NCBI RefSeq assembly: GCF_030317035.1
Contig: NZ_JASZYK010000013.1
Span: 103,879 to 167,878 of the forward strand
Length of the DNA: 64,000 nucleotides
DNA from: Variovorax sp. J22G73
GTDB lineage: Bacteria > Pseudomonadota > Gammaproteobacteria > Burkholderiales > Burkholderiaceae_C
Direction of reading: 5' to 3'
Shown: positions 34,811 through 44,400 of the stretch, piece after piece
Position numbering within the stretch: position 1 is the stretch's first letter
How the letters are laid out: every line of letters begins with the position of its first letter
The notes under the pieces: generated by a model
Seen by the model: only the letters and a program-made list of their open reading frames with translations
The model's database searches: none
Told to the model about the DNA's origin: nothing
Made by a program: the position numbers and the translations under genes

Positions 34811-35854
34811 ATGACCAAGAACATCCTCGTGACCGGCGGCGCCGGTTTCATCGGCAGCCACACCTGCGTGGCACTCATCGAAGCAGGCTTCACGCCGCTC
34901 GTCGTCGACAACCTCGGCAACGCCGACGCAGGCTCGCTTGAGCGCATCGCGCAAGTGGCCGCATGCGCCGAGCCGATTGCCTTCTGGCGCGGCGACGTTC
35001 GTGACGGCGCCTTGCTCGACGACATCTTCGCCACGCACCGCGTGCATGCGGTGGTGCACTTCGCGGGCCTGAAGTCAGTGGGCGAATCGGTCGCGCACCC
35101 GGTGAGCTACTACGACTGCAACGTGCAGGGCTCGCTCAGCCTCGTGGCTGCCATGCAGCGCGCCGGCGTGCACCGGCTCATCTTCTCGTCGTCGGCCACG
35201 GTCTATGGGCAGCCGGAGAGTTCGCCCGTGTGCGAGAGCGCGGTGCTGCAGCCCTGCAGCCCCTACGGGCGCTCCAAGCTCTTTGTCGAGCGGCTGCTGC
35301 AGGACCTGGCCCAGGCCGATGCACGCTGGCGCATCGCGTCGCTGCGCTACTTCAACCCGGCCGGCGCGCACCCGAGCGGCCTGCTGGGCGAACGCACCGC
35401 GGGCGCGCCCAACAACCTGCTGCCGGTGCTGTGCAAGGTTGCGTCGAGCGCGAGCGAGCGGCTCACCGTGCATGGCGGCGACTACCCCACGCCCGATGGC
35501 ACCTGCGTGCGCGACTATGTGCACGTGATGGACGTGGCTGAAGGGCACCTCGCGGCGCTGCGCCATCTGGACGCGCACGCTGGCGCATCGGCCTTCAACC
35601 TGGGCGTGGGCAGGGGCACCTCGGTGATGGAGCTGATCGGTGCCTTTGGCCGCGCGTGCGGCGCGGACGTGCGCCATGCCGTGGGCCCTCGGCGCGACGG
35701 CGATGCGGCGGCCTACTGGGCCGACGTCGAGCTGATGCGCAAGGCCACCGGCTGGAGCGCGCGTCGCACCATTGCCGATATCTGCGGCGACGCGTGGCGC
35801 TGGCAACAGAGTCAGGGGGTTCAACAACCGGCGGGCGTGCTCGCAATCGCCTGA
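34811..35854 (+). CDS. galE: UDP-glucose 4-epimerase
   Basis: 347 residues from the ATG at 34811 with TTACGGAG upstream. Rossmann motif VTGGAGFIGSHTCVAL; catalytic SSSATVYG and YGRSK (Tyr-x3-Lys); substrate region RYFNPAGAHPSG and DGTCVRDYVHVMD. It interconverts UDP-glucose and UDP-galactose. It is divergent from the three-module glycan gene, which contains a mutase-like flavoprotein, so it may feed UDP-galactose into that pathway. Confidence 0.92.
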   Translation: MTKNILVTGGAGFIGSHTCVALIEAGFTPLVVDNLGNADAGSLERIAQVAACAEPIAFWRGDVRDGALLDDIFATHRVHAVVHFAGLKSVGESVAHPVSYYDCNVQGSLSLVAAMQRAGVHRLIFSSSATVYGQPESSPVCESAVLQPCSPYGRSKLFVERLLQDLAQADARWRIASLRYFNPAGAHPSGLLGERTAGAPNNLLPVLCKVASSASERLTVHGGDYPTPDGTCVRDYVHVMDVAEGHLAALRHLDAHAGASAFNLGVGRGTSVMELIGAFGRACGADVRHAVGPRRDGDAAAYWADVELMRKATGWSARRTIADICGDAWRWQQSQGVQQPAGVLAIA

Positions 35855-35863
35855 GCGGGGCAT

Positions 35864-35909
35864 AAAAAGGGGCAGCCAGCGGCAGATCGGATCTGTCGCT
35901 GGCTGCCCC
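35864..35909 (-). terminator. long-stem intrinsic terminator
   Basis: A roughly 19-bp stem (GGGGCAGCCAGCG... at 35869 pairing to ...CGCTGGCTGCCCC at 35909) with a minimal loop. On the minus strand a T5 run follows, so it terminates the small gene at 35936; it could also stop galE transcripts less efficiently. Confidence 0.8.
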
Positions 35910-35935
35910 CCTGATGGCGGCGCTTGCGCGAGCCG

Positions 35936-36139
35936 TCAGATGGCGGCGGGCGGCTTGTCGTCGCCTTCGCGCTGCGTGAGCGCCGGGCCGTCGTTCGGCC
36001 CCACGGGCGCGTCGCGTTCGGCGTCGGTCTTGGAGAACTGCTTCATGGCCTTCTGCGCGGGGAGCTGGTGCGCATCGCCGACTGGGCCCGTGCGGTCCGC
36101 GCCAGAGGAGTCCTTGTCGTTGGTGCTGGTGTCGGTCAT
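35936..36139 (-). CDS. small hydrophilic hypothetical protein
   Basis: 67 residues from the ATG at 36139: Asp/Lys/Pro-rich (TNDKDSSGADRTGPVGDAHQ ... REGDDKPPAA), probably disordered. 33 bases downstream of the DUF378 gene and followed by a terminator, so likely the last gene of a two-gene operon. Confidence 0.5.
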   Translation of the reverse strand: MTDTSTNDKDSSGADRTGPVGDAHQLPAQKAMKQFSKTDAERDAPVGPNDGPALTQREGDDKPPAAI

Positions 36140-36172
36140 TAGGGTGTCTTTCGGAATTCCTGAAAGCACTGC

Positions 36173-36421
36173 TCAGCGGGCACGCGGCGCGAGGCGCATT
36201 GGCAGCGTCAGGCCCCAGAGCCCGCCGAGGCCGACCAGCACGTAGACGGCACGGCTCGCCATAGTGCCGCTTCCGAAGATTGCGGCCACGAGGTCAAAGT
36301 TGAACGCGCCGACGAGGCCCCAGTTGATGGCGCCGACGATCATCAGCACGAGGGCAATCCAGTCGGCAATGCCGAGAGCGTTGGTGTGGGCGGTTCCGTC
36401 GCTGCGCAAAGTGGTGGCCAT
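36173..36421 (-). CDS. DUF378 small membrane protein
   Basis: 82 residues from the ATG at 36421. Two membrane segments with the DUF378 pattern LVLMIVGAINWGLVGAFNFD and LVAAIFGSG, then a second span VYVLVGLGGLWGL. Function of the family is unknown. A TCCTAC motif lies at 36490-36495 (minus strand). Confidence 0.8.
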   Translation of the reverse strand: MATTLRSDGTAHTNALGIADWIALVLMIVGAINWGLVGAFNFDLVAAIFGSGTMASRAVYVLVGLGGLWGLTLPMRLAPRAR

Positions 36422-36670
36422 CGGGAAATTCCTGGTGAGTGGTTGAAGAGAAGGAGCAATGAATGCTCTAGGCACACGCAGTTGCGTGCGTAGGAAGAGT
36501 ACCTGTGCGTTCGTCGGTACTGCAGGCGATGCGGCGTTACGCATGGCAGGCATGTGCGTGGCCAAGCACGTGTCGATGAAAGCCTTGTCGATTCCCATGA
36601 GCGTCCGCACAACGAACTCCGCAGTTGCCGCCCTGTTCCATCCCGCCTCGCGGCCCGCGCGGTCGAGCGC

Positions 36671-37668
36671 ATGCGCCACCGGCCACGCCTGGGCTTCTAC
36701 GGCGCGGGCTCGCTGGCTCGCGAACGCATGCTCACCATTGCCGTGGACGGCGCCGCCGAGGTGGTGGCCATCGGCGACGCCGATGCGCAAAAGCGGGAGG
36801 TGGCGCACGGCGTCGAGCCCGGTGCGGCCTTGTGCGAATCGTTCGACGCGCTGCTGCAGCACCCCGTGGACGGCATCGTGCTTGCCACGCCCGGGCAGGC
36901 GCATGCCGCCCAGGCCGAGGCGGCGCTTGCGCGCGGCATTGCCGTGTTCAGCCTGTGGCCGCTGGCGCGCGGTGCCGCCGAGACACGGCATGTGGTCGAC
37001 GCCGCGCAGCGTGCCGACCGGCTGCTGGGCGACAACCTGTCGTACCGGCGCACGCGGGCCATGCAGGCGGTGCGCCAGTGCGTCGCGGCCGGCGAGATCG
37101 GCGAGGTGTTCGCGGTCGAGCTGGCTTTTCACCGGGCGCTCGGACCCAACCGAGCGCAGTTGCATGGCTCGCAGCGCCCGGGCGGCGGGTGCGTGAGCGA
37201 CCTGGGCGTCCACATGATCGACCTGGCGCTGTGGGTGCCCGACTTTGCGCAGGTGCGCTCGGTCACCGGCTGTCTGCATGCCGAAGGGCGGCGGCTGGTG
37301 ATGCCCGCAGAGCATGTGGAAGACCACGCGCTCGCGCAGTTCGACCTGCCCGGCGGCTGCGTGGTGCGGCTCGGCTGTTCGTGGAACCGGCCAGCCAGGT
37401 GCGACGCCACCATCGAAGCGCGCTTCCATGGCACGCGGGGCGGGATCTGGCGTTGCGCAACGTGAGGGGCTCCTTGCACGACTTCGTGGCCGAGCGCTTC
37501 GAAGGCACGCGCACGCTGCCGCTGGCCGCACCGCCCAATGCCTGGAAAAGCCGTGCGGCGGTGCACTGGGTTCACACGCTGGCGGCTGGCGGCTGGCGGA
37601 CGCTTGATGCGGGGGTGCGGCAGCTGGTGCAGGCCGCCGAAGTGGTCGACGTTATTTACGGGCGCTGA
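36671..37668 (+). pseudogene. Gfo/Idh/MocA-family oxidoreductase, frameshifted
   Basis: From the ATG at 36671: RLGFYGAGSLARERM (dinucleotide site), ATPGQAHAAQAEAALARG, NLSYRRTRAM and SDLGVHMIDLALW. The frame ends early near 37465; the remaining C-terminus (LALRNVRGSLHDFVAERFEG ... VVDVIYGR) continues in another frame to 37668. The break is at a short G-run near 37437. It is either a real frameshift or a sequencing error. The substrate would be a sugar or similar; unknown. Confidence 0.7.
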
Positions 37669-37686
37669 CCGCCCAAGGCTTGGTCC

Positions 37687-37908
37687 TCAGGCCTGGTGTT
37701 GGCTGTCAGCCAGCGCCACACGGCCCGCAGGCGTCAGCGCAAGAAAGCGGCCGTATTCACGTATCTGGCCGCGTTCGGTGGCGTGCAGGGTGAAAGCGGC
37801 CACCAGGCCGGCCGCGCGCAGCATGACCAGTTGCTGCACCTCTCGCGGCTGCGTGAGCGTGAGCGGTGCCTGGCCGCGGCTCAGTTGAGCCAAGAATGCG
37901 ATGGACAC
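37687..37908 (-). CDS. mini winged-helix-like protein E, next to rpoN
   Basis: 73 residues from a GTG at 37908, 22 bases after rpoN, so probably in one operon. It has the recurring pattern: FLAQLSRGQAPLTLTQ, VQQLVMLRAAGLVAA and LALTPAGRVALAD. The placement ties the family directly to sigma-54. Function unknown; a DNA- or sigma-binding adaptor is one possibility. Confidence 0.65.
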   Translation of the reverse strand: MSIAFLAQLSRGQAPLTLTQPREVQQLVMLRAAGLVAAFTLHATERGQIREYGRFLALTPAGRVALADSQHQA

Positions 37909-37930
37909 GGTACGGGCTCCCGTCAGGCGT

Positions 37931-39328
37931 TCAGGACGCTGCGGCAAGCCGCTCGCCGCGCGCGCGGCGCCGCTCCACGGGGTCGATGGCCAGCGTCTGG
38001 CGGTACTTGGTGATCGTGCGCCGGGCAATGTGAAAGCCTTGCTGCGCCAGCTGCCGTGCCAGCGCTGCATCGCTCAGCGGCGCGGTTGGTGCCTCAATGG
38101 CGATGAGTTCGCGAATCAGCTGCTGCACGGCCACCGGCGCGCTCGCGCCGCCTGCCGTGTGCTGCAGCCCGCGAGAAAAGAAGTGCTGCAGCTCAAACAC
38201 GCCCGCGGGCGTGGCGATGTACTTGTTGTGCACCGTGCGCGACACGGTCGACGCATGCACGCCCACCTCGTCGGCGATTTCCTTGAGGCCCAGCGGCTTC
38301 ATGGCGAGCGGGCCGTGCTCCAGGAACATCTGCTGGCGCGCGACGATGGCGCTCGCCACGTCAAGGATGGTGGAGGTGCGCTGCGCCACCGTGCCCACCA
38401 TCCAGCGCGCCTGTTCCAGGTAGGCCTTGAGCGCGGCGGTGCCCGCGCCGCGGCGGATGTCGAGCAACCGCGCGCAGTCGGCATTCAGCCGCACCCGCGG
38501 CATCGCGTGCGCGTTGAGCGAGGTGCGCCACGTGCCGCGCACTTTCTTGACCGTGACGTCGGCAATGACGATGCGCGAGCCCGTTTCGCCCTGGGACCAG
38601 CCCGGGCGCGGGTTCAGCCGGCGAATGCCCGCCGCCGCGCACTGCAGCTCGGCGGGCGTTGCACCCAGCGCTTTGGCCAAGCCGCGCCAGTCTTGCGCCG
38701 CAAGCAGCCCGATGTGGCCCTGCAGCATGCGCCGCGCCAGCGCGCGCACCTCGAACGAGCCGATGGCGTCGAGTTGCAGGCACAAGCATTCGGACACGTC
38801 GCGCGCGCCCACGCCGGCCGGGTCCAGGGCCTGCACCCGGCACAGCGCGGTGCGCAGCTCGCAGGCGCCAGCGGCGGGATTTTCCCCCAGTGCGTGGGCA
38901 ATGTCGTCCAGCGAGATGCGCAGGTAGCCGTCGTCGTCCAGCGACTCGACCACCGCGTGCGCGAAGGCACGCTCGCGTGGCGACAGCCGCAGCACGCCCA
39001 CCTGCGCATGCAGGTGTGCCGCCAGCGACGGTGGCAGCGCCACGCGCTGCATCACGTCGAAGCTCTCGTCGTGCGACAGGTGCCGCGTGCCGGCGGGCGG
39101 CGAGGCGGTGATGCGCTCGAAGGCGGCGGCCGCCTCGAACTGCGCATTCACCTCGCTTCCTGCAGAGGGTTCGTCCACTTCGAGAAAAGGGTTCAGCTCG
39201 GCGGCGTCGCGCAATGCCTGCGCATAGTCTTGCGAAGACAGTTGCAGCAGCCGCACCGCATGCTGCAGGCGTGGAGAAAAAACAGGTGCTTGCGCCTGGC
39301 GCGCCTGCATGGCCATCATGGGGTTCAT
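37931..39328 (-). CDS. rpoN: RNA polymerase sigma-54 factor
   Basis: 465 residues. Region I is the glutamine/leucine-rich activator-contact segment (SPRLQHAVRLLQLSSQDY); the core-binding part follows; the C-terminal DNA-binding part has the helix-turn-helix around VGVHASTVSRTVHNKY and the RpoN box ARRTITKYRQTL (residue 435 on). It directs polymerase to -24/-12 promoters opened by AAA+ activators; such an activator is encoded at 39984. Housekeeping rpoN normally sits beside lptB and hpf; that context is absent, so this is probably a second copy. A perfect sigma-54 promoter precedes it. The ATG at 39328 may be too close to the predicted transcript start; ATGs at 39319, 39316 and 39310 are alternatives. 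Confidence 0.92.
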   Translation of the reverse strand: MNPMMAMQARQAQAPVFSPRLQHAVRLLQLSSQDYAQALRDAAELNPFLEVDEPSAGSEVNAQFEAAAAFERITASPPAGTRHLSHDESFDVMQRVALPPSLAAHLHAQVGVLRLSPRERAFAHAVVESLDDDGYLRISLDDIAHALGENPAAGACELRTALCRVQALDPAGVGARDVSECLCLQLDAIGSFEVRALARRMLQGHIGLLAAQDWRGLAKALGATPAELQCAAAGIRRLNPRPGWSQGETGSRIVIADVTVKKVRGTWRTSLNAHAMPRVRLNADCARLLDIRRGAGTAALKAYLEQARWMVGTVAQRTSTILDVASAIVARQQMFLEHGPLAMKPLGLKEIADEVGVHASTVSRTVHNKYIATPAGVFELQHFFSRGLQHTAGGASAPVAVQQLIRELIAIEAPTAPLSDAALARQLAQQGFHIARRTITKYRQTLAIDPVERRRARGERLAAAS

Positions 39329-39340
39329 GGCGTTGGACAG

Positions 39341-39356
39341 CGCAATGGTCGTGCCA
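39341..39356 (-). promoter_or_regulatory. perfect sigma-54 promoter upstream of rpoN
   Basis: On the minus strand: TGGCACG-ACCA-TTGCG, matching every consensus position of TGGCACG-N4-TTGC. The predicted transcript start (about 39330) is only two bases before the annotated ATG. This implies auto-regulation and either a leaderless message or use of a later ATG. Confidence 0.8.
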
Positions 39357-39512
39357 GGCCAAAAAGAAGCCGTCGCCGCGACTTAAGGGCCTGAAAGAGG
39401 CTCAAAGTATCCATTGCCGCGCCGCTGCTTGAGGGCCCTGGGAAGGTTTGCCGCAAAACTTGCAGGCGATTGCTGGCAGACAGCGGCGTCGCATTGGCCC
39501 ACACTGGTAGTC

Positions 39513-39890
39513 ATGACAAACATTCAAAGCGGCGAGCAGCGCCGGCCGGGCTCGTGGAAGGTTGCGATGGTGGCCGCCGCGATGGGCATGGCCGCCAGCG
39601 CCTTCGCCGGCGCCGTGCAACGAGGCCGCAGGGAATGCGAGGTGCCGTCGGCCGCAGCGCAGCTGGCCGCGCTGCGCGAGCGCATGGCCCTGCAGGCCCT
39701 GGCCGCTCGGCAGCTTGACCACGACCTGCGTGCGCCGGTGGGTGCCATGGCGGTGGCGCTGGAGCTGATGGGCTCCGCGGACGACGACGCGCTGCGACAG
39801 GAAGCCCTCCAGGTGCTGGTGCGCCAGGTAGCGCGTATGAATACGCTGACACAGCGTCTGCATGAAATCTCACGCGACTTCAACGAGTAA
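39513..39890 (+). CDS. histidine-kinase dimerisation-like protein without ATPase domain
   Basis: 125 residues from the ATG at 39513. A hydrophobic stretch (VAMVAAAMGMAASAFAGAV) precedes an H-box-like helix, ARQLDHDLRAPVGAMAVALELM, and a second helix. No ATP-binding domain follows; the stop is at 39890, 93 bases before the NtrC-type regulator. It could be a phosphotransfer or docking protein for that regulator. A second protein of this kind lies at 47647-48267. Confidence 0.6.
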   Translation: MTNIQSGEQRRPGSWKVAMVAAAMGMAASAFAGAVQRGRRECEVPSAAAQLAALRERMALQALAARQLDHDLRAPVGAMAVALELMGSADDDALRQEALQVLVRQVARMNTLTQRLHEISRDFNE

Positions 39891-39983
39891 GGCGCCGGGC
39901 GGGAGCGCTGCCATGGCGCATCCTGCGCAGCAGGGACGCAAACAACAGCGCGCCACGACGCGCATCAGTTCGGGAGAGTCGAT

Positions 39984-41420
39984 TTGGCGCACGCATTGAT
40001 CGTCGAGGACGATGAAGACTCCGCAAGGATGATGGCCGCGTTTGTGGCACGCGAAGGCCACTCGGTGATGTGCGCGAGCTCCATCGCGGCGGCGCGCCGC
40101 CTCATGACCATGCAGCGGCCCGACCTGCTCCTGCTCGACCTTCACCTGCCCGACGGCGACGGCTTTGCGCTGTTGGACGAAAAAGACGAGGCGCTCAACG
40201 ACACGGTGCTGGTGCTCATGACGGGCCAGGCAAGCCTGGAAACCTCGATACGTGCCATGCGCCTGGGCGCGGCAGATTACCTGGTCAAACCCATCAATCC
40301 GCAGCATTTGAAGGGATTGCTGTCGCGCCTGATCGCGCCCTCGCAGTTGCGCGCGGAATTCGACGAGGTGGAAGAACTTTGGCGCGAAACCGGCCGCTTC
40401 GGTCCGTTGATCGGCCGCTCGCAGGAGATGCAGCGCGTTTACCGCCAGATCACTCGCGTCGCGCGCACGGCCGTCACCGTGTTCATTCATGGCGAGAGCG
40501 GCACCGGCAAGGAACTGGTGGCGCGCGCAGTGCACGACATGAGCCGGCGGCGCGAGCAGCCGTTCCTGGCCGTGAACTGCGGTGCACTCTCGCCCAGCCT
40601 GATCGAAAGCGAAATTTTCGGTCACGAGCGCGGCAGCTTCACCGGCGCGGAGCGCCAGCACCAGGGCTTTTTCGAGCGTGCGCACGGCGGCACGCTTTTT
40701 CTGGACGAAGTTACCGAAATGCCGCTGGAGCTGCAGGTCAAGCTCCTGCGGGTGCTGGAAACCGGCACCTTCATGCGCGTGGGCTCGACCCAGGTGCAGC
40801 AGACTGACGTGCGCGTCATTGCCGCCACCAACCGCGACGCCGCGGTGGCGGTGGCCAGCGGCAGGATGCGCGAAGACCTGCTGTACCGCCTCAACGTGTT
40901 TCCCATTGCCTTGCCGCCGCTGCGCGAGCGCGGCGACGACACGGCGTTGATCGCGGTCGACTTTCTGCGCGAGATGGGGCGCCAGGAGGGCGAGGCCAAG
41001 CACCTGAGCGCGCCGGCGCTCGCGCGGCTTGCGGGCTGGCGCTGGCCCGGCAACGTCCGGGAGTTGCGCAATGTGCTGCAGCGCGCGTGGGTGATGGCGA
41101 CCGGCGCCGAGATCGACGAGGAATGGCTGCCCGCCACGGTGCCTGTGCAGGGGCAGGGGCAAGGGCACGCGCAAGGCGGCGCGCCTGCTGCGTTTGCCGT
41201 GGCCATGCCCGGCGCTGAAGGGCCCGACAGCGCCCGGACGCCGTTCACTGCCGGCGCGAACCAGCTCGTGGTCGAGCTGGGCACGCAGCTTGCCGATGTG
41301 GAGCGGCAGATCATTCTGGCCACCTACGAGCGCTGCGGGCGCCACCGGGAGCGCACGGCCACGCTCCTGGGCATCAGCATGAAGACCCTCTACAACCGGC
41401 TGCGCGAATACCAGCAGTGA
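39984..41420 (+). CDS. NtrC-type sigma-54-dependent response regulator
   Basis: 478 residues from a TTG start with GGGAGAG upstream. Receiver domain (ALIVEDDEDSARMM; phosphoacceptor D52 in LLLLDLHLPDGDG; KP at YLVKPINP). AAA+ domain with Walker A GESGTGKE, the sigma-54 loop as GSFTGA (usually GAFTGA), Walker B GGTLFLDEV and the arginine region REDLLYRLNVFPI. A Fis-type helix-turn-helix closes it (RTATLLGISMKTLYNRLREY). It should activate sigma-54 promoters such as those listed here; the kinase is presumably one of the neighbouring sensors. Confidence 0.93.
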   Translation: MAHALIVEDDEDSARMMAAFVAREGHSVMCASSIAAARRLMTMQRPDLLLLDLHLPDGDGFALLDEKDEALNDTVLVLMTGQASLETSIRAMRLGAADYLVKPINPQHLKGLLSRLIAPSQLRAEFDEVEELWRETGRFGPLIGRSQEMQRVYRQITRVARTAVTVFIHGESGTGKELVARAVHDMSRRREQPFLAVNCGALSPSLIESEIFGHERGSFTGAERQHQGFFERAHGGTLFLDEVTEMPLELQVKLLRVLETGTFMRVGSTQVQQTDVRVIAATNRDAAVAVASGRMREDLLYRLNVFPIALPPLRERGDDTALIAVDFLREMGRQEGEAKHLSAPALARLAGWRWPGNVRELRNVLQRAWVMATGAEIDEEWLPATVPVQGQGQGHAQGGAPAAFAVAMPGAEGPDSARTPFTAGANQLVVELGTQLADVERQIILATYERCGRHRERTATLLGISMKTLYNRLREYQQ

Positions 41421-41475
41421 GCCTGCGCGACCCCAGGGACGGCCCCCGGGGTTGCGCCACCACAAGGGGTACGCA

Positions 41476-44400
41476 TTGAACGAATCCACGCCCGACCGGG
41501 CTGAACAAGACGCGGAAGGCGAGCTGGACGACGCAGTGCCGTCGTTCGGCTATGCGCTGCTGCCCGTCGTTGGCCTGGCTGGCGCGGCGGGTGGGCTGGA
41601 ATCGCTGCGCGCGTTTCTCGAAGGCGCGGCGGAACGCTCGGGCATGGCCTTTGTGGTGGTGTTGAACTTGCCGACCATGCGCCTGGAGGCCCTGGTCGAG
41701 CAGCTAAGGGTGTGGACGCACATGCACGTGGTGCCGGTCACTGGGCGGCAGCGCCTGGCCGCCGACACCGTGCATGTGCTGCCGCCCGGCATGTCGCCGC
41801 GCCTGAGCGGCAATTTCGTCGCGCTCGGCGACCCGCCCGGCCGTGCGCGCCACCTGCCGGCCGACCTGTTCCTGCGCACGCTCGCGGATTCGCACGGCCC
41901 GCACGGCACGGCCGTGGTGCTGTCGGGGGCGGGCGGCGACGGCGCGCTCGGCATTCGGCGCCTGAAGGAGCGCGGCGGCCTCACCATCGCCCAGGAGCCG
42001 GGCGAAACGGCCGAAGGCGGCATGGTGAATGCAGCCATCGCCACCGGGATGGTCGACTGGGTGTTGCCGCCGCGCGAGATGGGCGAGCGCATTGCCGGGT
42101 ACTACCGCATCGAGGCGCAGTTGCGCCTGCCGCCCGAGCAGGCGGAAGAGGCCGGCAGGCCCACCGGCCGCAACGGCGATGACGGCAATGACGGCGAAGC
42201 GGCGTTGCGCGACGTGCTGGACTTCGTGCGCGAGCGCACCGGGCGCGACTTCGACGACTACAAGCGCGCCACGGTGCTGCGGCGCATCGGCCGGCGCATG
42301 CAGGTCAATGGCACGCACGACCTGCGCGCCTACCTCGATTGCCTGCGCACGCGGCCGGGCGAGGCCGGCGCGCTGGTGCACGACATGCTCATCAGCGTGA
42401 CCAACTTCTTCCGCGATGCCGACAGCTTTGCCGCGCTCGAAGCGCGCGTGCCCGCTTTGTTCCGCGACAAGGGCCCGCAGGACGCCGTGCGCGTGTGGGT
42501 GGTGGCCTGCGCCACCGGCGAGGAGGCGTATTCCATCGCGATGCTGCTGAGCGAGTACGCTCGCACGCTCGCGCACCCGCCCGCGATCCAGGTCTTTGCC
42601 ACCGACCTCGACGAGGACGCCGTGCGCACGGCGCGCAACGGTGTCTATCCGCTCGCGGCCGAGGCCGATCTGAGTGAAGAGCGCATCCGGCAGTTCTTCG
42701 TGCGCGACCCGCGCGGCTGGCGCGTGCGACGCGAATTGCGCGAGATGGTGCTGTTCGCGGTGCACGATGTGCTGCGCGACTCGCCGTTCTCGCGCATCGA
42801 CCTGGCGAGCTGCCGCAACCTGCTCATTTACATGAGCCGCAGCGCGCAGGCGCACGTGCTGCAGACGCTGCACTTCGCCCTGCAGCCCGGCGCGCCGCTG
42901 TTTCTGGGGGTGTCGGAGTCTGCGGGCGGGCAGCAGGCGCTGTTCTCCGTGGCGGACAAGGCCCATCGCATCTACGTGCACCGCCGCGTGCCGCGCGCGA
43001 GCGTGCCCGCGCCGCACAGGGCGCCCAGTGGGCCGCGCGTGCCCGATGCGCGGCCCGCACTTGCCCTGATTCCGCACGCTGCGGTGGCTGGGCCTGCCGC
43101 ACCCGCCACGGCGCTGCCCACGCTGCCCACCTTGCGTGGGGGGCGCACGATGACCTGGGCCGAGATGCACCTCCTGCTGATCGACCAACTCGCGCCGCCT
43201 TCGATCCTGGTGGATGCCGACAACGAGATGCTGCACATTTCGCCCGCGGCCACCGGCTTGCTGTACTTCGACGGCGGTGAACCCACGCGCAACGTGCTGC
43301 GCGCAATAGTGCCCGACCTGAAGGCAGAGCTTCAGACGGCGCTGCACCACGCGCGCGAGCGCAACGAGCCGGTGGAGGTGGCGCCGGTGCGGGTGCGCCA
43401 TGCGCGCGGCGAGTGGGAGGTGGCGATCGGCGTGCAGCCGGTGCAAGGCTTCGGCAGCGGCTTTCTGGTGCTGTTGCGCCACACCGACGTGGGCGGCGCG
43501 GCCGCGAGCGACACCCCGGACGCCGCGCGCGCTGCGCCGGACGACGCCATTGTCGTGCGGCCTCGGCTCCAGCCCGAACCCGTTTCCGAGCACCTGGAGC
43601 GCGAGGTCGACCGCCTGAAGGCCCGCCTTCGCCAGACGGTGGAGCAGTACGAGGTGTCGACCGAGGAACTGAAGGCGGGCAACGAGGAGCTGCACGCCAT
43701 GAACGAAGAGTTGCATGCGGCGGCCGAAGAGCTGGACACCAGCCGCGAGGAACTGCAATCGATCAACGAAGAGATGATCACCGTCAACCAGGAGCTGAAA
43801 AGCAAGGTGGACGACCTGGGCCACGCCAACAGCGACATCCTCAACCTGATGGACGCGACGTCCATTGCGACCGTGTTCCTCGACCGCCAGCTGCGCGTGA
43901 TGCGCTTCACGCCCAGCGCGGCGGTGATCTTCAACCTGATGGCGGGCGACACCGGGCGGCCGCTGTCGGACCTGGTCAACGGGCTGGACTACCCCGAGCT
44001 CGCCGAAGACGCGCGCGCGGTGCTGCGCGAGCTGCGGCCCACCGAGCGCGAGGTGGGCGATGCCAAAGGCAGCTGGTTCCTGGCGCGCATGCGGCCCTAC
44101 CGCACCATTGAGGACGTGATTGCCGGCGTGGCGATCACCTTCGTGGACATCACCGAGCGCAAGGCCGAGCAGGAGCAGTTGCGCCAGTCGCAGGAGCGTT
44201 TCAGCGCCATCGTCACCCAGGCGTCCGTGGGCGTGGCGCAGCTGCGCCTGGACGGCGAGATCACCTTTGCGAACCCCAGGTACTGCGCGCTCATGGGCTA
44301 CCGGGCCGACGAAGTGGTGGGCCTGCGCGCGCTCGACATGGTGCATTCGGCGGATCTGGCGCACATGCAGGCGCTGTTCAGCGCGCTGGCGGCGTACGGC

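Noticed and set aside
41441..41456. GG...TTGC sequence before hybrid 1
   Set aside because: GG and GC are eleven bases apart, not ten, and most of the -24 box is missing.
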